Positions 53,817 through 63,988 of a DNA stretch of 64,000 nucleotides are shown one piece after another (the stretch's first letter is position 1; each line of letters starts with the position of its first letter). Source of the stretch: Dyadobacter sp. CY312 (GTDB lineage: Bacteria; Bacteroidota; Bacteroidia; Cytophagales; Spirosomataceae); NCBI RefSeq assembly GCF_021390535.1, contig NZ_JAJUXG010000008.1, positions 310,001-374,000 of the forward strand, given 5' to 3'. Under the pieces are notes generated by a model. It saw nothing but the letters and a program-made list of their open reading frames with translations. It was not told the DNA's origin and searched no databases. The translations under genes were made by a program, and so were the position numbers.

Positions 53817-54710
53817 TTATGAACTAAATATGATTTTAATTTTTTTAATAATATTACCTTTCTTTTTGCCCAATAAACTTAAATTAATTTCTGTAAGAGC
53901 ATAACAGACATTTACCGCAAAGGAATACAGACTTCCATGGCACTTTTGAAAATACAAACTTCTACCTCTGCAAAAATGAGAAAAGCTTGAATAGTTGAAA
54001 TTAGATTTATTATTTTGTGAGGCTCCACTCAAATGAATTATTTTAACTGTTGGAACAATTTTGGATACATAACCATTTTTTCGAATCCTGTAAGATAACT
54101 CAGTTTCTTCGAAGTATAGAAAAAAATCTGCATCAAAATATCCGACAATATTTAAAATACTTTTTCTGATAAACATATTAGCACCACAGATGTAGTCTAC
54201 CTCTCTAATTGAGGGATTAATATTAACTACGCCTGACGCTATGTGTTTTGCATGGTAAGATTTGTACAATTTATAGAAGCCAATTGAAGAAAAGGCGTCG
54301 GATAAAGTAGGGAAATTCCCATAAGAAACTGTATTGTCTTTACCGCCAGTGTGTAACTCACCACCGCAAATAGCAACATTGTTGTTTGCGGGGTCTTTCA
54401 TAAAGTTCTTAAAGTGTTTTAGCGCATTAGAGGTTAGAAATGCATCAGAATTTAGCAGAAAAATGAACTCACCTTGCGCCATCAAAATTCCTAAGTTATT
54501 TGCACGGCCAAATCCCACGTTTTCGCTGTTAAGAATGATTTTAACCAAGGGGAAAAAGTTTGCAACGTCTGAATATATTTCTTCCTGAGATGCGTTGTCG
54601 ACTAAAATAATCTCAAAGGTAACATCTTCTGTATGTTTATAAACAGACTCTATGCTTGCCAAGGTAAGCGCCTTGGTATTGTAATTTACTATTATGATTG
54701 ATACATCCAT
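53817..54710 (-). CDS. Glycosyltransferase family 2
   Basis: 297 residues, GT-A fold. SIIIVNYNTKALTLASIES opens the domain; EIILVDNAS and NVGFGRANNLGI bind the nucleotide; the D-x-D equivalent is in LLNSDAFL; ICGANMFIRK and FFLYFEETELSYRIRKNGY (acceptor/catalytic Glu-Glu) follow. Resembles rhamnosyltransferase-type WbbL proteins, but the sugar is not decided. 13 bases separate it from the upstream GT gene, so they are co-transcribed. Confidence 0.9.
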   Translation of the reverse strand: MDVSIIIVNYNTKALTLASIESVYKHTEDVTFEIILVDNASQEEIYSDVANFFPLVKIILNSENVGFGRANNLGILMAQGEFIFLLNSDAFLTSNALKHFKNFMKDPANNNVAICGGELHTGGKDNTVSYGNFPTLSDAFSSIGFYKLYKSYHAKHIASGVVNINPSIREVDYICGANMFIRKSILNIVGYFDADFFLYFEETELSYRIRKNGYVSKIVPTVKIIHLSGASQNNKSNFNYSSFSHFCRGRSLYFQKCHGSLYSFAVNVCYALTEINLSLLGKKKGNIIKKIKIIFSS

Positions 54711-54723
54711 TACTTATGTTAAA

Positions 54724-55830
54724 TTAAGGGTTAAGATGGTGATCAATTTGTGCACAAATTGCCGGCCAGTAAAATTTACTGTAAACATAATTTTGAACCT
54801 TGATAGCATTGAAGTCTATTAACTCTGGTGCAGAAGTGATGGTAATTAGCTTCTCTAATAATCCAGTGCTACTTCCAATCGGAAAGATACTTCCATAAGT
54901 TTCATTATCGGTTACATCGTAAGCAGGCGGCACATTTGATGATATAACGTAACAACCACTTTGCATGGCTTCGAGGTATACCAGGCCAAAGCTCTCAGAT
55001 CTGGATGTTAGTACAAATATTTTAGACTTGTTGTAAATAGCTCGTAACTCTTGACGATCGATAATTGACCCTGTTAAGAATATCCTATTTCTCAATTGTG
55101 GGTACTTTATGAAATAGTTATCAAAATAATGTTGAAAATCTGATTCAATTGGTCCAACCATCATCAGCTTCCAATCTTTTTTTGTCTCGGCAAATTCAGC
55201 AAATGCCTCTAATAGTATTTCATTATTTTTGAGATAATTTCCGACCCGTCCAACGAATAAGATAGTGTTTTCCTTTGCACTGAGATCTAAGTTCTTGCGG
55301 TTGCCATAGTCATAAAAGCCATTTGGGATATACTCAACTCTTCGATTCCAGTTTTTATTTAAAGACTGATGTAAGTATTTTGTTTCAACACTAATAAGAT
55401 CAATGCTATTTTTCAGATGTTCTATAATTATGGATTTTACGAAACCAAATTTCATATCCAAAATTGTAGGATTGGCATCCAACTTTAGATAGGTCTTACA
55501 ATTACCCAGTTTAACAATTTTAAAAAAATAGCACCATATTAGAGACCTTGTTGTGAAATGATAAACTTGAAGGATATCAAACTTATTATAGTTTATTAGA
55601 ATGAATAATAAGCCATCAATGGTCAAATTTCCTGTTAGTTTTTTTACAAAGAGTTGTTTTAAGCCTTTCACATCAGTCACAATGTTGGGATATTCACCAT
55701 TTTGATAACTTGCTATTGTTGAATCGTATCGAAACTCTCTAAACAGGATAAATGGAATCATTCCTACGTCTTTGGTTAAATGAATATTTTCAGTATCAAG
55801 AAATAGGGTGAGCCAGCGTTTATTTTTCAT
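54724..55830 (-). CDS. Glycosyltransferase family 4
   Basis: 368 residues, GT-B fold, AT-rich. Donor-site blocks: NTILFVGRVGNYLKNNEILLEAF, MMVGPIESDF, IFLTGSIIDRQEL and E-x7-E in TSRSESFGLVYLEAMQSGCYVISS. The N-terminal domain is more divergent. Its start overlaps the flippase stop by four bases (ATGA), evidence for translational coupling. Confidence 0.88.
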   Translation of the reverse strand: MKNKRWLTLFLDTENIHLTKDVGMIPFILFREFRYDSTIASYQNGEYPNIVTDVKGLKQLFVKKLTGNLTIDGLLFILINYNKFDILQVYHFTTRSLIWCYFFKIVKLGNCKTYLKLDANPTILDMKFGFVKSIIIEHLKNSIDLISVETKYLHQSLNKNWNRRVEYIPNGFYDYGNRKNLDLSAKENTILFVGRVGNYLKNNEILLEAFAEFAETKKDWKLMMVGPIESDFQHYFDNYFIKYPQLRNRIFLTGSIIDRQELRAIYNKSKIFVLTSRSESFGLVYLEAMQSGCYVISSNVPPAYDVTDNETYGSIFPIGSSTGLLEKLITITSAPELIDFNAIKVQNYVYSKFYWPAICAQIDHHLNP

Positions 55831-57380
55831 TTTGAAATAAATTGATTAATGCCACTTCTTACACGATAATATCCTTTTTGTATAAATAACCTTTCATCCA
55901 TCTTCAGTATAAATAGTAGCGCTATGACAGTTGCTGTCAAAGATGTGCCCTTTATAATAATTAGATACAAAGAGTTCCAAGATAATTTGGAGAAATAATA
56001 GTAATTACTTGTATAACATAAAAAACCAAGTGCTGTTGTGAAAATTAGATAGCTAAGTAAATTTATAAGTATAGTTTTGGTGAGAAAATTTAATTTTAAA
56101 GTCATTACCAATGCTGCTGAAATATGTGCAAGGAACAGGGAGGCTGGGAAAATGTATATGCCTAATTTTTTGTAGAATAAAAAATTTAAACTTAACATAC
56201 AAATTTGCGCCAATACTCCACAAGTTGCATAAATCTTACCCTGGTTGACTGACATTAAAGCCAGACCCGTTATAGAGTAGTAAAAGACAGAAATTACACT
56301 CACGCAGTAACAAATGGATAGTGTGGAAATAGTGTAAAGAGATTCCCTTCCAATATTTTTAGATGCATAAAATAAAGTAACAACGTCACTTGAGCACATG
56401 ATGAAAAATGACAACAAGAAGCCTAAGACAAAAAGACCTAATCTAAATATGCTTTTAAATTCAGCCTCAAACTGATCAAGATTTTTTTGAGCAAATGCTT
56501 TCGATAGTATTGGTACAAGCACTGTTGTTAATACCGAAATAAGGACTCCGCTAGGAATATCAATAAATTTTCGAGAATAATCTTGGATTGAAACTATCCC
56601 ATCGCCAAGGAGGCTGGCAATGGATTTTTCAAATATAGCGTTCAGTTGTCCGAAGAAATACGGAAAGAAAAATGGGATCGCATAAAGTAAATATGGTTTT
56701 ACATGGCTGTATTTTAATTCAAATGGCGGCTTAAAAAGTCGAATTTTATTTCTCCCTAATTCATGAAATAAAAAGATACCCAGTACAATTAATCCAAAGT
56801 AGTAGGATATTACCAGGGAATATATCCCAATTTTTGGAGCTAGTACTAATAATGCCAATACGTTAAATATGGAAGAAATTGATCCTGCAATTTCTGGAAT
56901 ATAAAATATATTATAAGAATTAAGGATACTACTAAGTAAAAGCGTAAACTGGTTTAATAGTAGCGACGGTAAAAGTAGTTTTAATATCAGAGTTAGGGTG
57001 TTAAGCTCTGAAGTAGTTTTGCCTGGTGCTATTAATGAAGTGTAGAGATTGGGATACAAGAATATTACTACAACAATGAATATTGAGATTATGGATACAA
57101 AGAAAAATAGTGAGTTTATTCGATTAATAGCCGACGATTCTCCATCCTGCTCCTTAATAAAAATAAATTGTGTTCTGAAGGTTTCATTTAAAGGTCCCCA
57201 AAATGCAAGATTAATCACTACAATAGAATTGAACGCCAATAACCATGCATCTCTATCCGAGGAAACCCCAAAATATCTGGCAGAAAGAATCAGAGTAAGT
57301 ATTGAGATAACTGATCTGATGAGCCGAAGTAAAAACAGGCTAATCGCTTTTCTATTAGAAGTGGCAAGGCTAGCGGACAT
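55827..57380 (-). CDS. Lipid-linked oligosaccharide flippase (MurJ/Wzx-like)
   Basis: 517 residues with about 14 predicted membrane helices. SARYFGVSSDRDAWLLAFN is the MviN/MurJ opening, and LYAIPFFFPYFFGQLNAIFEKSIASLLGDGIVSIQDYSRKF (given as blocks) has the MurJ helix 7-8 pattern. In this locus it most likely flips the undecaprenyl-linked repeat unit to the periplasm. A GAATTAATT inverted repeat lies just upstream. Its stop overlaps the next gene's start by four bases. Confidence 0.85.
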   Translation of the reverse strand: MSASLATSNRKAISLFLLRLIRSVISILTLILSARYFGVSSDRDAWLLAFNSIVVINLAFWGPLNETFRTQFIFIKEQDGESSAINRINSLFFFVSIISIFIVVVIFLYPNLYTSLIAPGKTTSELNTLTLILKLLLPSLLLNQFTLLLSSILNSYNIFYIPEIAGSISSIFNVLALLVLAPKIGIYSLVISYYFGLIVLGIFLFHELGRNKIRLFKPPFELKYSHVKPYLLYAIPFFFPYFFGQLNAIFEKSIASLLGDGIVSIQDYSRKFIDIPSGVLISVLTTVLVPILSKAFAQKNLDQFEAEFKSIFRLGLFVLGFLLSFFIMCSSDVVTLFYASKNIGRESLYTISTLSICYCVSVISVFYYSITGLALMSVNQGKIYATCGVLAQICMLSLNFLFYKKLGIYIFPASLFLAHISAALVMTLKLNFLTKTILINLLSYLIFTTALGFLCYTSNYYYFSKLSWNSLYLIIIKGTSLTATVIALLFILKMDERLFIQKGYYRVRSGINQFISK

Positions 57381-57557
57381 TAAATATTAATTAGTGAAGA
57401 ATTAATTAAAAATTAATTCATTAAGTTTACCAAGAATGTTAACTGCTCGTTTTGGTGGTTGGCGCGGTGTTGGAGATGGTTACTCATTTACAGAAAAAAA
57501 TACACATCGTTTGAACAATGTGAATGAGCCGATGATTGCTCACAACAAAGAGTAAAA
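57381..57557. other. Intergenic region with palindrome and a small plus-strand frame
   Basis: Two items: a perfect 9-bp inverted repeat GAATTAATT-AAA-AATTAATTC at 57399-57419, 19 bases before the flippase start, and a plus-strand frame of 39 codons at 57436-57555 opening MLTARFGGWRGVGDGYSF and ending in TAA. The frame's first half is clearly GC-richer than its surroundings. I cannot say whether it is a gene, a gene remnant or an RNA. Confidence 0.35.
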
Positions 57558-58634
57558 CTACTGTAGCCTAATAAGGTACTGCCTAACACCTTGGTTAGTA
57601 TAAATTGCGTAAGTCAAAGCTAGGATAAAACCTATTAGAGCGCCTATGCCCGCTATCAGGATACGTTTGGGACTTGTTTTATTCAGAGGAACCTTAGTTG
57701 CTTCCAGAACTTTAAAAACTGGCCTTTCCTCCTTTACTTTAATTTTAGTTTGTTCCAACTTGATAATTAAATCTGAATAAATTGATTGGGCCAATGTGTA
57801 GTCAGACTGAAGTCTTTGCTCTTCAATACGCGCAACGTTTAAAAAAGAATTCCGGTTATGGTCTCTATAACTCTGAAGTGCATACTCAGCGTTTTGCTGT
57901 CTTTTTTTTGCCTCACTGGCTCTTTTATTTATAAATTCTAATTGTTGCTCAAGTTTTGCTACACGGAAGTCCTCAATATAGGTTGTCAGGTATATCTTGC
58001 CGGCTTCTACCAATTGAGCTGCAACTATAGGATCAGTCATTTCAGACTCAATGGAAATAAGTCCATTTTTTTGTTCGATTGAAGCTTTAACCAGGCTCTT
58101 TGCAAAAGTTATAACAGCTTCTTCATCTGTACTAAGATTTAGTATATCTTTATTCTGAATTACAACCTTCCGTTTTATTTCGCCGTGCCCCTTGTTATCT
58201 GATGAAAATAACGATTTTACATTTGAGAGCAGCGATTCCTTTGCGGGTTTATTGAGGTAAATTTTCAAACTTGTGTAATTGTTTCCTTCTGAATCTACAA
58301 TTGGCTGTTTAATCATATATTCACCGAATGAAGTACTTTCCAAAATATTCGGGTATAAATCGGGTGTTAACGGGCCAGTTCCATCAGATGAGCCAGAGCC
58401 CATGGCTAAGCTAAAAAAGGATGGTTTTCCTGTACTATATTCGGGAAGAAGAATTGTCTTAGCTGTGTAGGTTTTTGTAAATGTGTAGCTCCCTAATGCG
58501 CCTAATGCACCTCCTAAGAAAACTGCTAGGAATAGAGTTAGCATATTTTCTCTGAAAAACTCCAAAACGTGAGAGAGATGGATTTCAGGAAGTGAGTTAG
58601 TATTGGAATTGTCCACTTGTTCTTGTACTAGCAT
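57558..58634 (-). CDS. Wzz/GumC-type polysaccharide chain-length determinant
   Basis: 358 residues with the Wzz topology: an N-terminal membrane helix (about 34-52, LTLFLAVFLGGALGALGSY), a periplasmic domain with coiled coils (EQQLEFINKRASEAKKRQQN) and a second helix (about 333-352) with the preceding Pro/Ser segment VPLNKTSPKRILI. No BY-kinase domain is fused and none is encoded nearby. It controls polymer length together with the polymerase and the SLBB export protein, which starts the operon 44 bases upstream. Confidence 0.9.
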   Translation of the reverse strand: MLVQEQVDNSNTNSLPEIHLSHVLEFFRENMLTLFLAVFLGGALGALGSYTFTKTYTAKTILLPEYSTGKPSFFSLAMGSGSSDGTGPLTPDLYPNILESTSFGEYMIKQPIVDSEGNNYTSLKIYLNKPAKESLLSNVKSLFSSDNKGHGEIKRKVVIQNKDILNLSTDEEAVITFAKSLVKASIEQKNGLISIESEMTDPIVAAQLVEAGKIYLTTYIEDFRVAKLEQQLEFINKRASEAKKRQQNAEYALQSYRDHNRNSFLNVARIEEQRLQSDYTLAQSIYSDLIIKLEQTKIKVKEERPVFKVLEATKVPLNKTSPKRILIAGIGALIGFILALTYAIYTNQGVRQYLIRLQ

Positions 58635-58678
58635 CCTAAGTTTAGATGAGATATGGTTAATATGCTTTTTGCTAAATA

Positions 58679-61108
58679 TTAGAAGAGTCGTACCATCGTT
58701 ATTGCCATAGTAGTAAGAAGGGAGATTATCGCTAATCTTTCACCTGTGGTCATTTGGCGCTCTACCTTCGGTTCTTTCACCGGTACAGTTACCACAGACC
58801 CTGGTTCCACTTTTGGATATGAGCGGAAAAAGAGGAATTGTTTCGTGCGATGCGTTCTTCCGTTTGGATAGGATACATACACTCTGTTTTTTCGCACACG
58901 CTCTGCAAATCCACCCGCTTGGGAGATGTATTCACCAAATGAAAACTTGGGATCAAAATTGACCAAAGATGGGTTGTAGACGCCTCCTTGAATCCGTACC
59001 ACTTCTGATTTTCTTGGAATGACCAGATTATCCCCATCCTGCAATAGCATGTTGGAAGGCAGAGAAGGATTGTTCAGTATGTCGGAAATGGTAATCGCAA
59101 CCTGTTCATTATTTCTATAAAAACGAGCACTGTTTAGATTGGCCTCCGGTTTAAGTCCTCCTATCTTAGGTAGCAGATCGGATATACGCTCAAAGTTGTT
59201 TTTGATTGTATACCGTCCGGGGTACATTACCTCTCCTTCTATATTTACTATTTTCTGGTTTTCGTATCGGGGTGACTGACGCACAAATATGATGTCGGAC
59301 GGAAACAAAACAAACTTCTGTGCTGTGGAATCCATACGTAAATTGTCAGGGATGTCAAGCGTGAAAATCCTCACATTCTGATTGGAAGGTAAATCCAATG
59401 TATCATTTTTTACTCTTCTAGATACTTCTATACGATAAGGAACTCCGCCTTCTGTATAACCACCTGCCTGGAAAATAAGATCGGGTATTGTAATGTCTTT
59501 ATAGTAGTAGTAAACACCAGGATTCATGACTGATCCGTTGACAGTAAGAAAAGTAAATTCCTTCAAATCTTCAACGGATTTAATAGTCAAAATATCGCCT
59601 GGCAGCAAGTTAATGTCAGGAATTTCATTGTTCATTAGTTTTCGAAGATCAATGGCGATCATCCCGGTTTGGGTATCCCCACTTGATCTTTCCAGTAGCG
59701 CGCGGTTTAGAAACGCTCTCTGCCCCATTCCCTGTGCACTGGTGATAAGTTCTTTTACCGTTTTTGTGCGTTCATCCAACGGATACATTCCAGGGCGGGT
59801 TACAGCACCACGGATCTCAACCTGATTTGCAATGACATCCAGTATTCGCTTTACTGTAAAAATGTCCCCGTTTTTGGATTGAAAGGAGTTAAGTTGCACT
59901 GAGTCGATACTCCCAATAATAAAGTTTGTACCCGTGTTGCGCTGATACTGAATTAAAGATGTAAATGCTTCCGGAGTAAAGCCGCCTGCATATTTTAGAA
60001 CTTCTTTTAATGTTTCACCTGAACGCGCTTCGAAAATTCCTGTTCTCTTAAGTTCACCATTCAATTCAATGCGTACATCATATGGTCTGATCAGAATGAC
60101 ATCCTGATCCTGAAGGGCGATGTTATCCCTTAGGTCGGCATCAATTAAAAAGCGGTACAAGTCTATTGTGCGAATTACCTTATTGTTACGTACAACCTCA
60201 ATGTTTCTGTAAGAACCATTACTATTTGGTCCTCCTGACCTGTAGAGTGCATTAAATGCGGTGGTCAGAGAAGAAACTGTGTATGTGCCAGGACGAGCTA
60301 CTTCCCCGGTAATCATTACCTGAATACTTCTTACATTACCCAGCGTAATGGTTGAGTACGTGCCGGACCCTGGTCGGTTCAGGCTTGAATAGGCTTGTCT
60401 GAGGCGATTGACAATACGTTCATTTGCCTGCTCAACGGTAAGCCCATTTACATAAACAGGGGCGAGGTTTAGCATTTTAACTGTTCCTTCCGGGCTGATT
60501 TTCATTCGGAAGTTATCTACTGCGTTGCCATAAATATCTACTACTAATTCATCATCAGGGCCTAGAATATAGTTTCTTGGCGTAGCAATCCTAAGGTTAG
60601 GTTCAAAAGTAGTGGATGCTCCCTGAAAGAAAAAAGAGCCAAAAGTTCTATCGATAGTCCTTGACCTTGCCCGGTTTACAGACAAAGAATCTTTTTCATT
60701 GTTTGTCTCGTCATCCAGTTCATCCTCTTGTTTACGGGAATCGTCGACTTTATCCCTGTTGGTTTCATTTTTTGTATTATCCTTTGAACCCTGTTCAAGT
60801 CTTTTACGCATTGCCGAAATATCATCCAACGTGTAACCTCTTTGTAAAGCAGCTTTTTCGATATCCATATCGGACATCCCGGCTGATTTGGCCTGGTTGT
60901 AGAACTGAACCGCCTGTGAATTTGTGGCAGGTGTTGCTTGTGTGGGTACTGCTGGTACCTGCTGGGCGGGTGTTGTTGCGGGTACTGGTATTGGAAGGGT
61001 TGGTACAGGATCCTGACCGAAAGAAAAAGTTGATATAATCAGCAATAAAAACAGAGCAATTGAACGGGTTATTCTCTGTAACAATGGATAATGCATGTAG
61101 TGTATCAA
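58679..61108 (-). CDS. SLBB-domain polysaccharide export protein (Wza-like)
   Basis: 809 residues. Signal peptide (IALFLLLIISTFSFGQ); ATG at 61096 is an alternative start. A Pro/Thr-rich linker and a helical segment (about 70-140) precede the polysaccharide-export domain (NYILGPDDELVVDIYG, MKISPEGTVKMLNLAPVYVNGLTVEQA). Then follow about six SLBB-type repeats, each beginning V-x-I-x-GEVxRPGxY or similar: VMITGEVARPGTYTV, RIELNGELKRTGIFEA, VEIRGAVTRPGMYPL, LTVNGSVMNPGVYYY, VNIEGEVMYPGRYTI, VRIQGGVYNPSLVNF. A C-terminal helix (LAIISLLTTMAITMVRLF) ends it. It forms the outer-membrane export channel. First gene of the locus. Confidence 0.92.
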   Translation of the reverse strand: MIHYMHYPLLQRITRSIALFLLLIISTFSFGQDPVPTLPIPVPATTPAQQVPAVPTQATPATNSQAVQFYNQAKSAGMSDMDIEKAALQRGYTLDDISAMRKRLEQGSKDNTKNETNRDKVDDSRKQEDELDDETNNEKDSLSVNRARSRTIDRTFGSFFFQGASTTFEPNLRIATPRNYILGPDDELVVDIYGNAVDNFRMKISPEGTVKMLNLAPVYVNGLTVEQANERIVNRLRQAYSSLNRPGSGTYSTITLGNVRSIQVMITGEVARPGTYTVSSLTTAFNALYRSGGPNSNGSYRNIEVVRNNKVIRTIDLYRFLIDADLRDNIALQDQDVILIRPYDVRIELNGELKRTGIFEARSGETLKEVLKYAGGFTPEAFTSLIQYQRNTGTNFIIGSIDSVQLNSFQSKNGDIFTVKRILDVIANQVEIRGAVTRPGMYPLDERTKTVKELITSAQGMGQRAFLNRALLERSSGDTQTGMIAIDLRKLMNNEIPDINLLPGDILTIKSVEDLKEFTFLTVNGSVMNPGVYYYYKDITIPDLIFQAGGYTEGGVPYRIEVSRRVKNDTLDLPSNQNVRIFTLDIPDNLRMDSTAQKFVLFPSDIIFVRQSPRYENQKIVNIEGEVMYPGRYTIKNNFERISDLLPKIGGLKPEANLNSARFYRNNEQVAITISDILNNPSLPSNMLLQDGDNLVIPRKSEVVRIQGGVYNPSLVNFDPKFSFGEYISQAGGFAERVRKNRVYVSYPNGRTHRTKQFLFFRSYPKVEPGSVVTVPVKEPKVERQMTTGERLAIISLLTTMAITMVRLF

Positions 61109-61178
61109 ATTACAATTTATAGATATTCAGATGGTAGGGAATCTGTAACTTATTCACTACCATCTTTTAATTATTGCG

Positions 61179-61186
61179 CAAAGCTA
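61179..61186 (-). promoter_or_regulatory. Candidate -7 element of the polysaccharide export operon
   Basis: TAGCTTTG on the minus strand matches TAnnTTTG, about 70 bases before the export gene. No -33 element at the right distance. Confidence 0.4.
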
Positions 61187-61221
61187 CGAAAAGTAGCACA
61201 ATTTTAAGATTGTTTTTTTGT

Positions 61222-62982
61222 CTAAACCGTAACGCCGATTGACAACTCTTTCAATTGCAGGTCGGAAATGGTAGAAGGTGAATCAATCATCACGTCACGA
61301 CCGGAGTTGTTTTTAGGGAATGCGATGAAATCCCGGATGGAATCCACTCCGCCGAACAATGAGCACAACCTGTCGAAACCGAAGGCAATACCCGCGTGTG
61401 GAGGGGCACCAAATTCAAATGCATTCATCAGGAATCCAAATTGTGCCTGTGCTTCTTCTGGTGTAAAACCAAGAATCCCAAACATTTTTTGTTGTAGTTC
61501 TCTTTCGAAAATACGAACAGATCCTCCGCCTACCTCAACGCCATTGATGACCATATCGTATGCGTTGGCCCTAACTTTTCCTAAATCGCTGTCCAAAAGA
61601 TGGATATCTTCCGGCTTCGGGCTTGTGAAGGGATGGTGCATGGCAAACCAACGATTTTCAGTTTCTCCATACTCTAATAGGGGAAAATCCAGTACCCAAA
61701 GCACGCGGTAGTCGTCCGGATTACGAAGACCCAGTCGGGTTCCCATCTCCAGACGTATTTCATTCAGTTGCTTTCTGGCTTTATCACCTGCACCTGACAT
61801 GATCAAAAGCAGATCACCCGGCTTGGCGCCAAATGCCTCAACCCATTTCTTCAGATCTTCTTCTGAATAGAACTTATCCACCGAGGATTTGATCGTTCCG
61901 TCGGCGTTGTAGCGCACATAGATTAATCCCTTCGCTCCGATCTGAGGACGTTTAACCCAGTCGGTTAGCTCATCCATTTGTTTGCGGGTATAATGCGCGC
62001 AGTCGGGAGCACATATGCCCACAACCAATTCTGCATCATCGAATACACCAAAACTTTTTCCGGATGTAAGATCAGTGTTTTCTCCTTTCAGTTCAACAAA
62101 TTTCATATCGAAACGAATATCCGGTTTGTCTGAACCATACAATCGCATCGCATCTGCATAGGTCATACGAGGAACTTCCGGAAGTTCTATTCCTTTTACT
62201 TTGCTGAATAAGTTTCTGATCAGGCCTTCGAATGTGTTCAGGATGTCTTCCTGAGTAACAAAAGACATTTCGCAGTCAATTTGTGTAAATTCAGGCTGAC
62301 GATCCGCTCGAAGATCCTCATCACGGAAACACTTTACAATCTGATAGTAACGGTCAAAACCGGCTACCATAAGCAATTGTTTGAATGTTTGCGGAGATTG
62401 TGGCAGAGCATAAAACTCACCCGGATTCATACGGCTCGGTACCACAAAGTCACGTGCACCTTCAGGAGTCGATTTTATCAGAACTGGCGTTTCAACTTCA
62501 ATGAAATCAAGTTCGTCCAGATATGCTCTGGTATGACGTGCTACCTGATGACGCAACTGAAGGTTTTTTCTAACATTATTACGGCGAAGATCAAGATATC
62601 TGTATTTTAACCTGATGTCGTCACCACCGTCGGTTTCATCTTCAATAAGGAAAGGAGGTAATTTGGCGGGATTCAAAATCGAAAGTTCCGATACACGTAT
62701 TTCAATTGATCCTGTTGCAATTTTATCATTTTTGGAAAGCCTTTCGATCACCTGTCCTTTTGCAGAAATAACAAACTCGCGGCCGAGTGAACGGGCAGTT
62801 TCCAATACACTTGCGGGAGTTTTCCCTTCTTCAAAAAGAAGTTGCGTCAGGCCATAGCGGTCGCGTAAATCCAACCAGATCATGCCGCCCTTGTCACGAA
62901 TGCGCTGCACCCATCCGCACAAGACAACGTCCTGATTTACATGCTCTAAGCTTAACTCACCACAGGTATGTGTACGTAACAT
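61222..62982 (-). CDS. aspS: Aspartyl-tRNA synthetase
   Basis: 586 residues, bacterial type. An N-terminal OB-fold anticodon domain ([22 protein letters not shown]), then the class II core: motif 1 region [16 protein letters not shown], motif 2 [23 protein letters not shown], the inserted GAD domain (about 280-420) and motif 3 in [24 protein letters not shown] is the flipping-loop region. It charges tRNA-Asp. Full length; upstream -7 candidate at 63032. Confidence 0.97.
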   Translation of the reverse strand: MLRTHTCGELSLEHVNQDVVLCGWVQRIRDKGGMIWLDLRDRYGLTQLLFEEGKTPASVLETARSLGREFVISAKGQVIERLSKNDKIATGSIEIRVSELSILNPAKLPPFLIEDETDGGDDIRLKYRYLDLRRNNVRKNLQLRHQVARHTRAYLDELDFIEVETPVLIKSTPEGARDFVVPSRMNPGEFYALPQSPQTFKQLLMVAGFDRYYQIVKCFRDEDLRADRQPEFTQIDCEMSFVTQEDILNTFEGLIRNLFSKVKGIELPEVPRMTYADAMRLYGSDKPDIRFDMKFVELKGENTDLTSGKSFGVFDDAELVVGICAPDCAHYTRKQMDELTDWVKRPQIGAKGLIYVRYNADGTIKSSVDKFYSEEDLKKWVEAFGAKPGDLLLIMSGAGDKARKQLNEIRLEMGTRLGLRNPDDYRVLWVLDFPLLEYGETENRWFAMHHPFTSPKPEDIHLLDSDLGKVRANAYDMVINGVEVGGGSVRIFERELQQKMFGILGFTPEEAQAQFGFLMNAFEFGAPPHAGIAFGFDRLCSLFGGVDSIRDFIAFPKNNSGRDVMIDSPSTISDLQLKELSIGVTV

Positions 62983-63031
62983 ATAATTATTTTAATACTG
63001 AGAAATGGATAGTGTCCTATAATAAATGGCG

Positions 63032-63039
63032 CAAAAGTA
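63032..63039 (-). promoter_or_regulatory. Candidate -7 element of aspS
   Basis: TACTTTTG on the minus strand matches TAnnTTTG, 49 bases before the start. No -33 element recognised. Confidence 0.35.
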
Positions 63040-63073
63040 CGTATTTTTAGCAAATCTAACATGATGAGTTTTT

Positions 63074-63988
63074 ATGAATCAAAATAAAACAGGTTATCTG
63101 CGTATCGATTATAAGTTTGTATTGTTCGCATCTTGTTTTATAATCTCCTGCGGATCGGATCCGGAACCTTCAAACGGACGATCCGAACAATTTGAATCTT
63201 CTCCACAGAAGTTTGATATACAACCGGGAACTATTGATGAAGCTTCGGGTTTAGCGGCAAGTGCGAGTATGAATGGCTACTTATGGACGCACCAGGATTC
63301 TGGCCGTCCGGCCTCGCTTTATTTGGTTTCTGGTGATGGCAAGACAATTAAAGAGTTTGGAGTGCCCGGTGCAGCAAACCACGATTGGGAGGATGTAACG
63401 CTGGGGGCCGGACCACAAGATGGGGTAAATTATGTTTTTATAGGAGACATTGGAAACAACAATTTACCAATGACCGAAACGAACATTGTATACAGAATTC
63501 CTGAAATAAGTAACGTTAATGGTAGTTTTGACGGTGCTAAGTTGGACAAAATCAGATTTCGTTATCCGGATGGACCGAGAGATGCGGAGACGCTGATATT
63601 GGATCCATTGACCCGTGATATTTTTATAGTATCAAAAGAGGCTCAAACGGGCATATACAGGCTGCCATATCCGCAGTCGACAACAGAAACGATTACTGCT
63701 GAAAAAGTGGGAGTGGTTCCTTCTGTAAGTATAGCTTCAAGCGGAGATATTTCTCTTGACGGAGACGAGATCGTAATCCGGACGTATGTTGCGGTGTATT
63801 ACTGGAAGAGGAAAAGCGGAGAAACTGTTGCGCAAACATTAACAAAAGCGGCTTCCAGGACGCTCATGGTTGCTCTGGAACCACAGGGAGAGGCTGTATG
63901 TTTTGATCGGGCTGCTGATGGTTTCTACACGTTAAGTGAAAAGGGTAACGGGGAAAGAGTGACTCTGAACTACTACAAAAGAAAATAG
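63074..63988 (+). CDS. Lipoprotein with predicted beta-propeller fold, function unknown
   Basis: 304 residues. Hydrophobic stretch and lipobox I-I-S-C with Cys26 mark it as a lipoprotein; the mature N-terminus GSDPEPSNGRSEQ is a flexible linker. The body shows propeller-like blades: GTIDEASGLAASASMNGYLWTHQD, DWEDVTLGAGPQDGVNYVFIGDIGNN, RDAETLILDPLTRDIFIVSKE, SGDISLDGDEIVIRTY, GEAVCFDRAADGFYTLSEK. Acidic ED and DAET motifs recur at blade starts, as in secreted integral or calcium-binding propellers. It stands divergent from aspS. I do not recognise a function. Confidence 0.75.
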   Translation: MNQNKTGYLRIDYKFVLFASCFIISCGSDPEPSNGRSEQFESSPQKFDIQPGTIDEASGLAASASMNGYLWTHQDSGRPASLYLVSGDGKTIKEFGVPGAANHDWEDVTLGAGPQDGVNYVFIGDIGNNNLPMTETNIVYRIPEISNVNGSFDGAKLDKIRFRYPDGPRDAETLILDPLTRDIFIVSKEAQTGIYRLPYPQSTTETITAEKVGVVPSVSIASSGDISLDGDEIVIRTYVAVYYWKRKSGETVAQTLTKAASRTLMVALEPQGEAVCFDRAADGFYTLSEKGNGERVTLNYYKRK

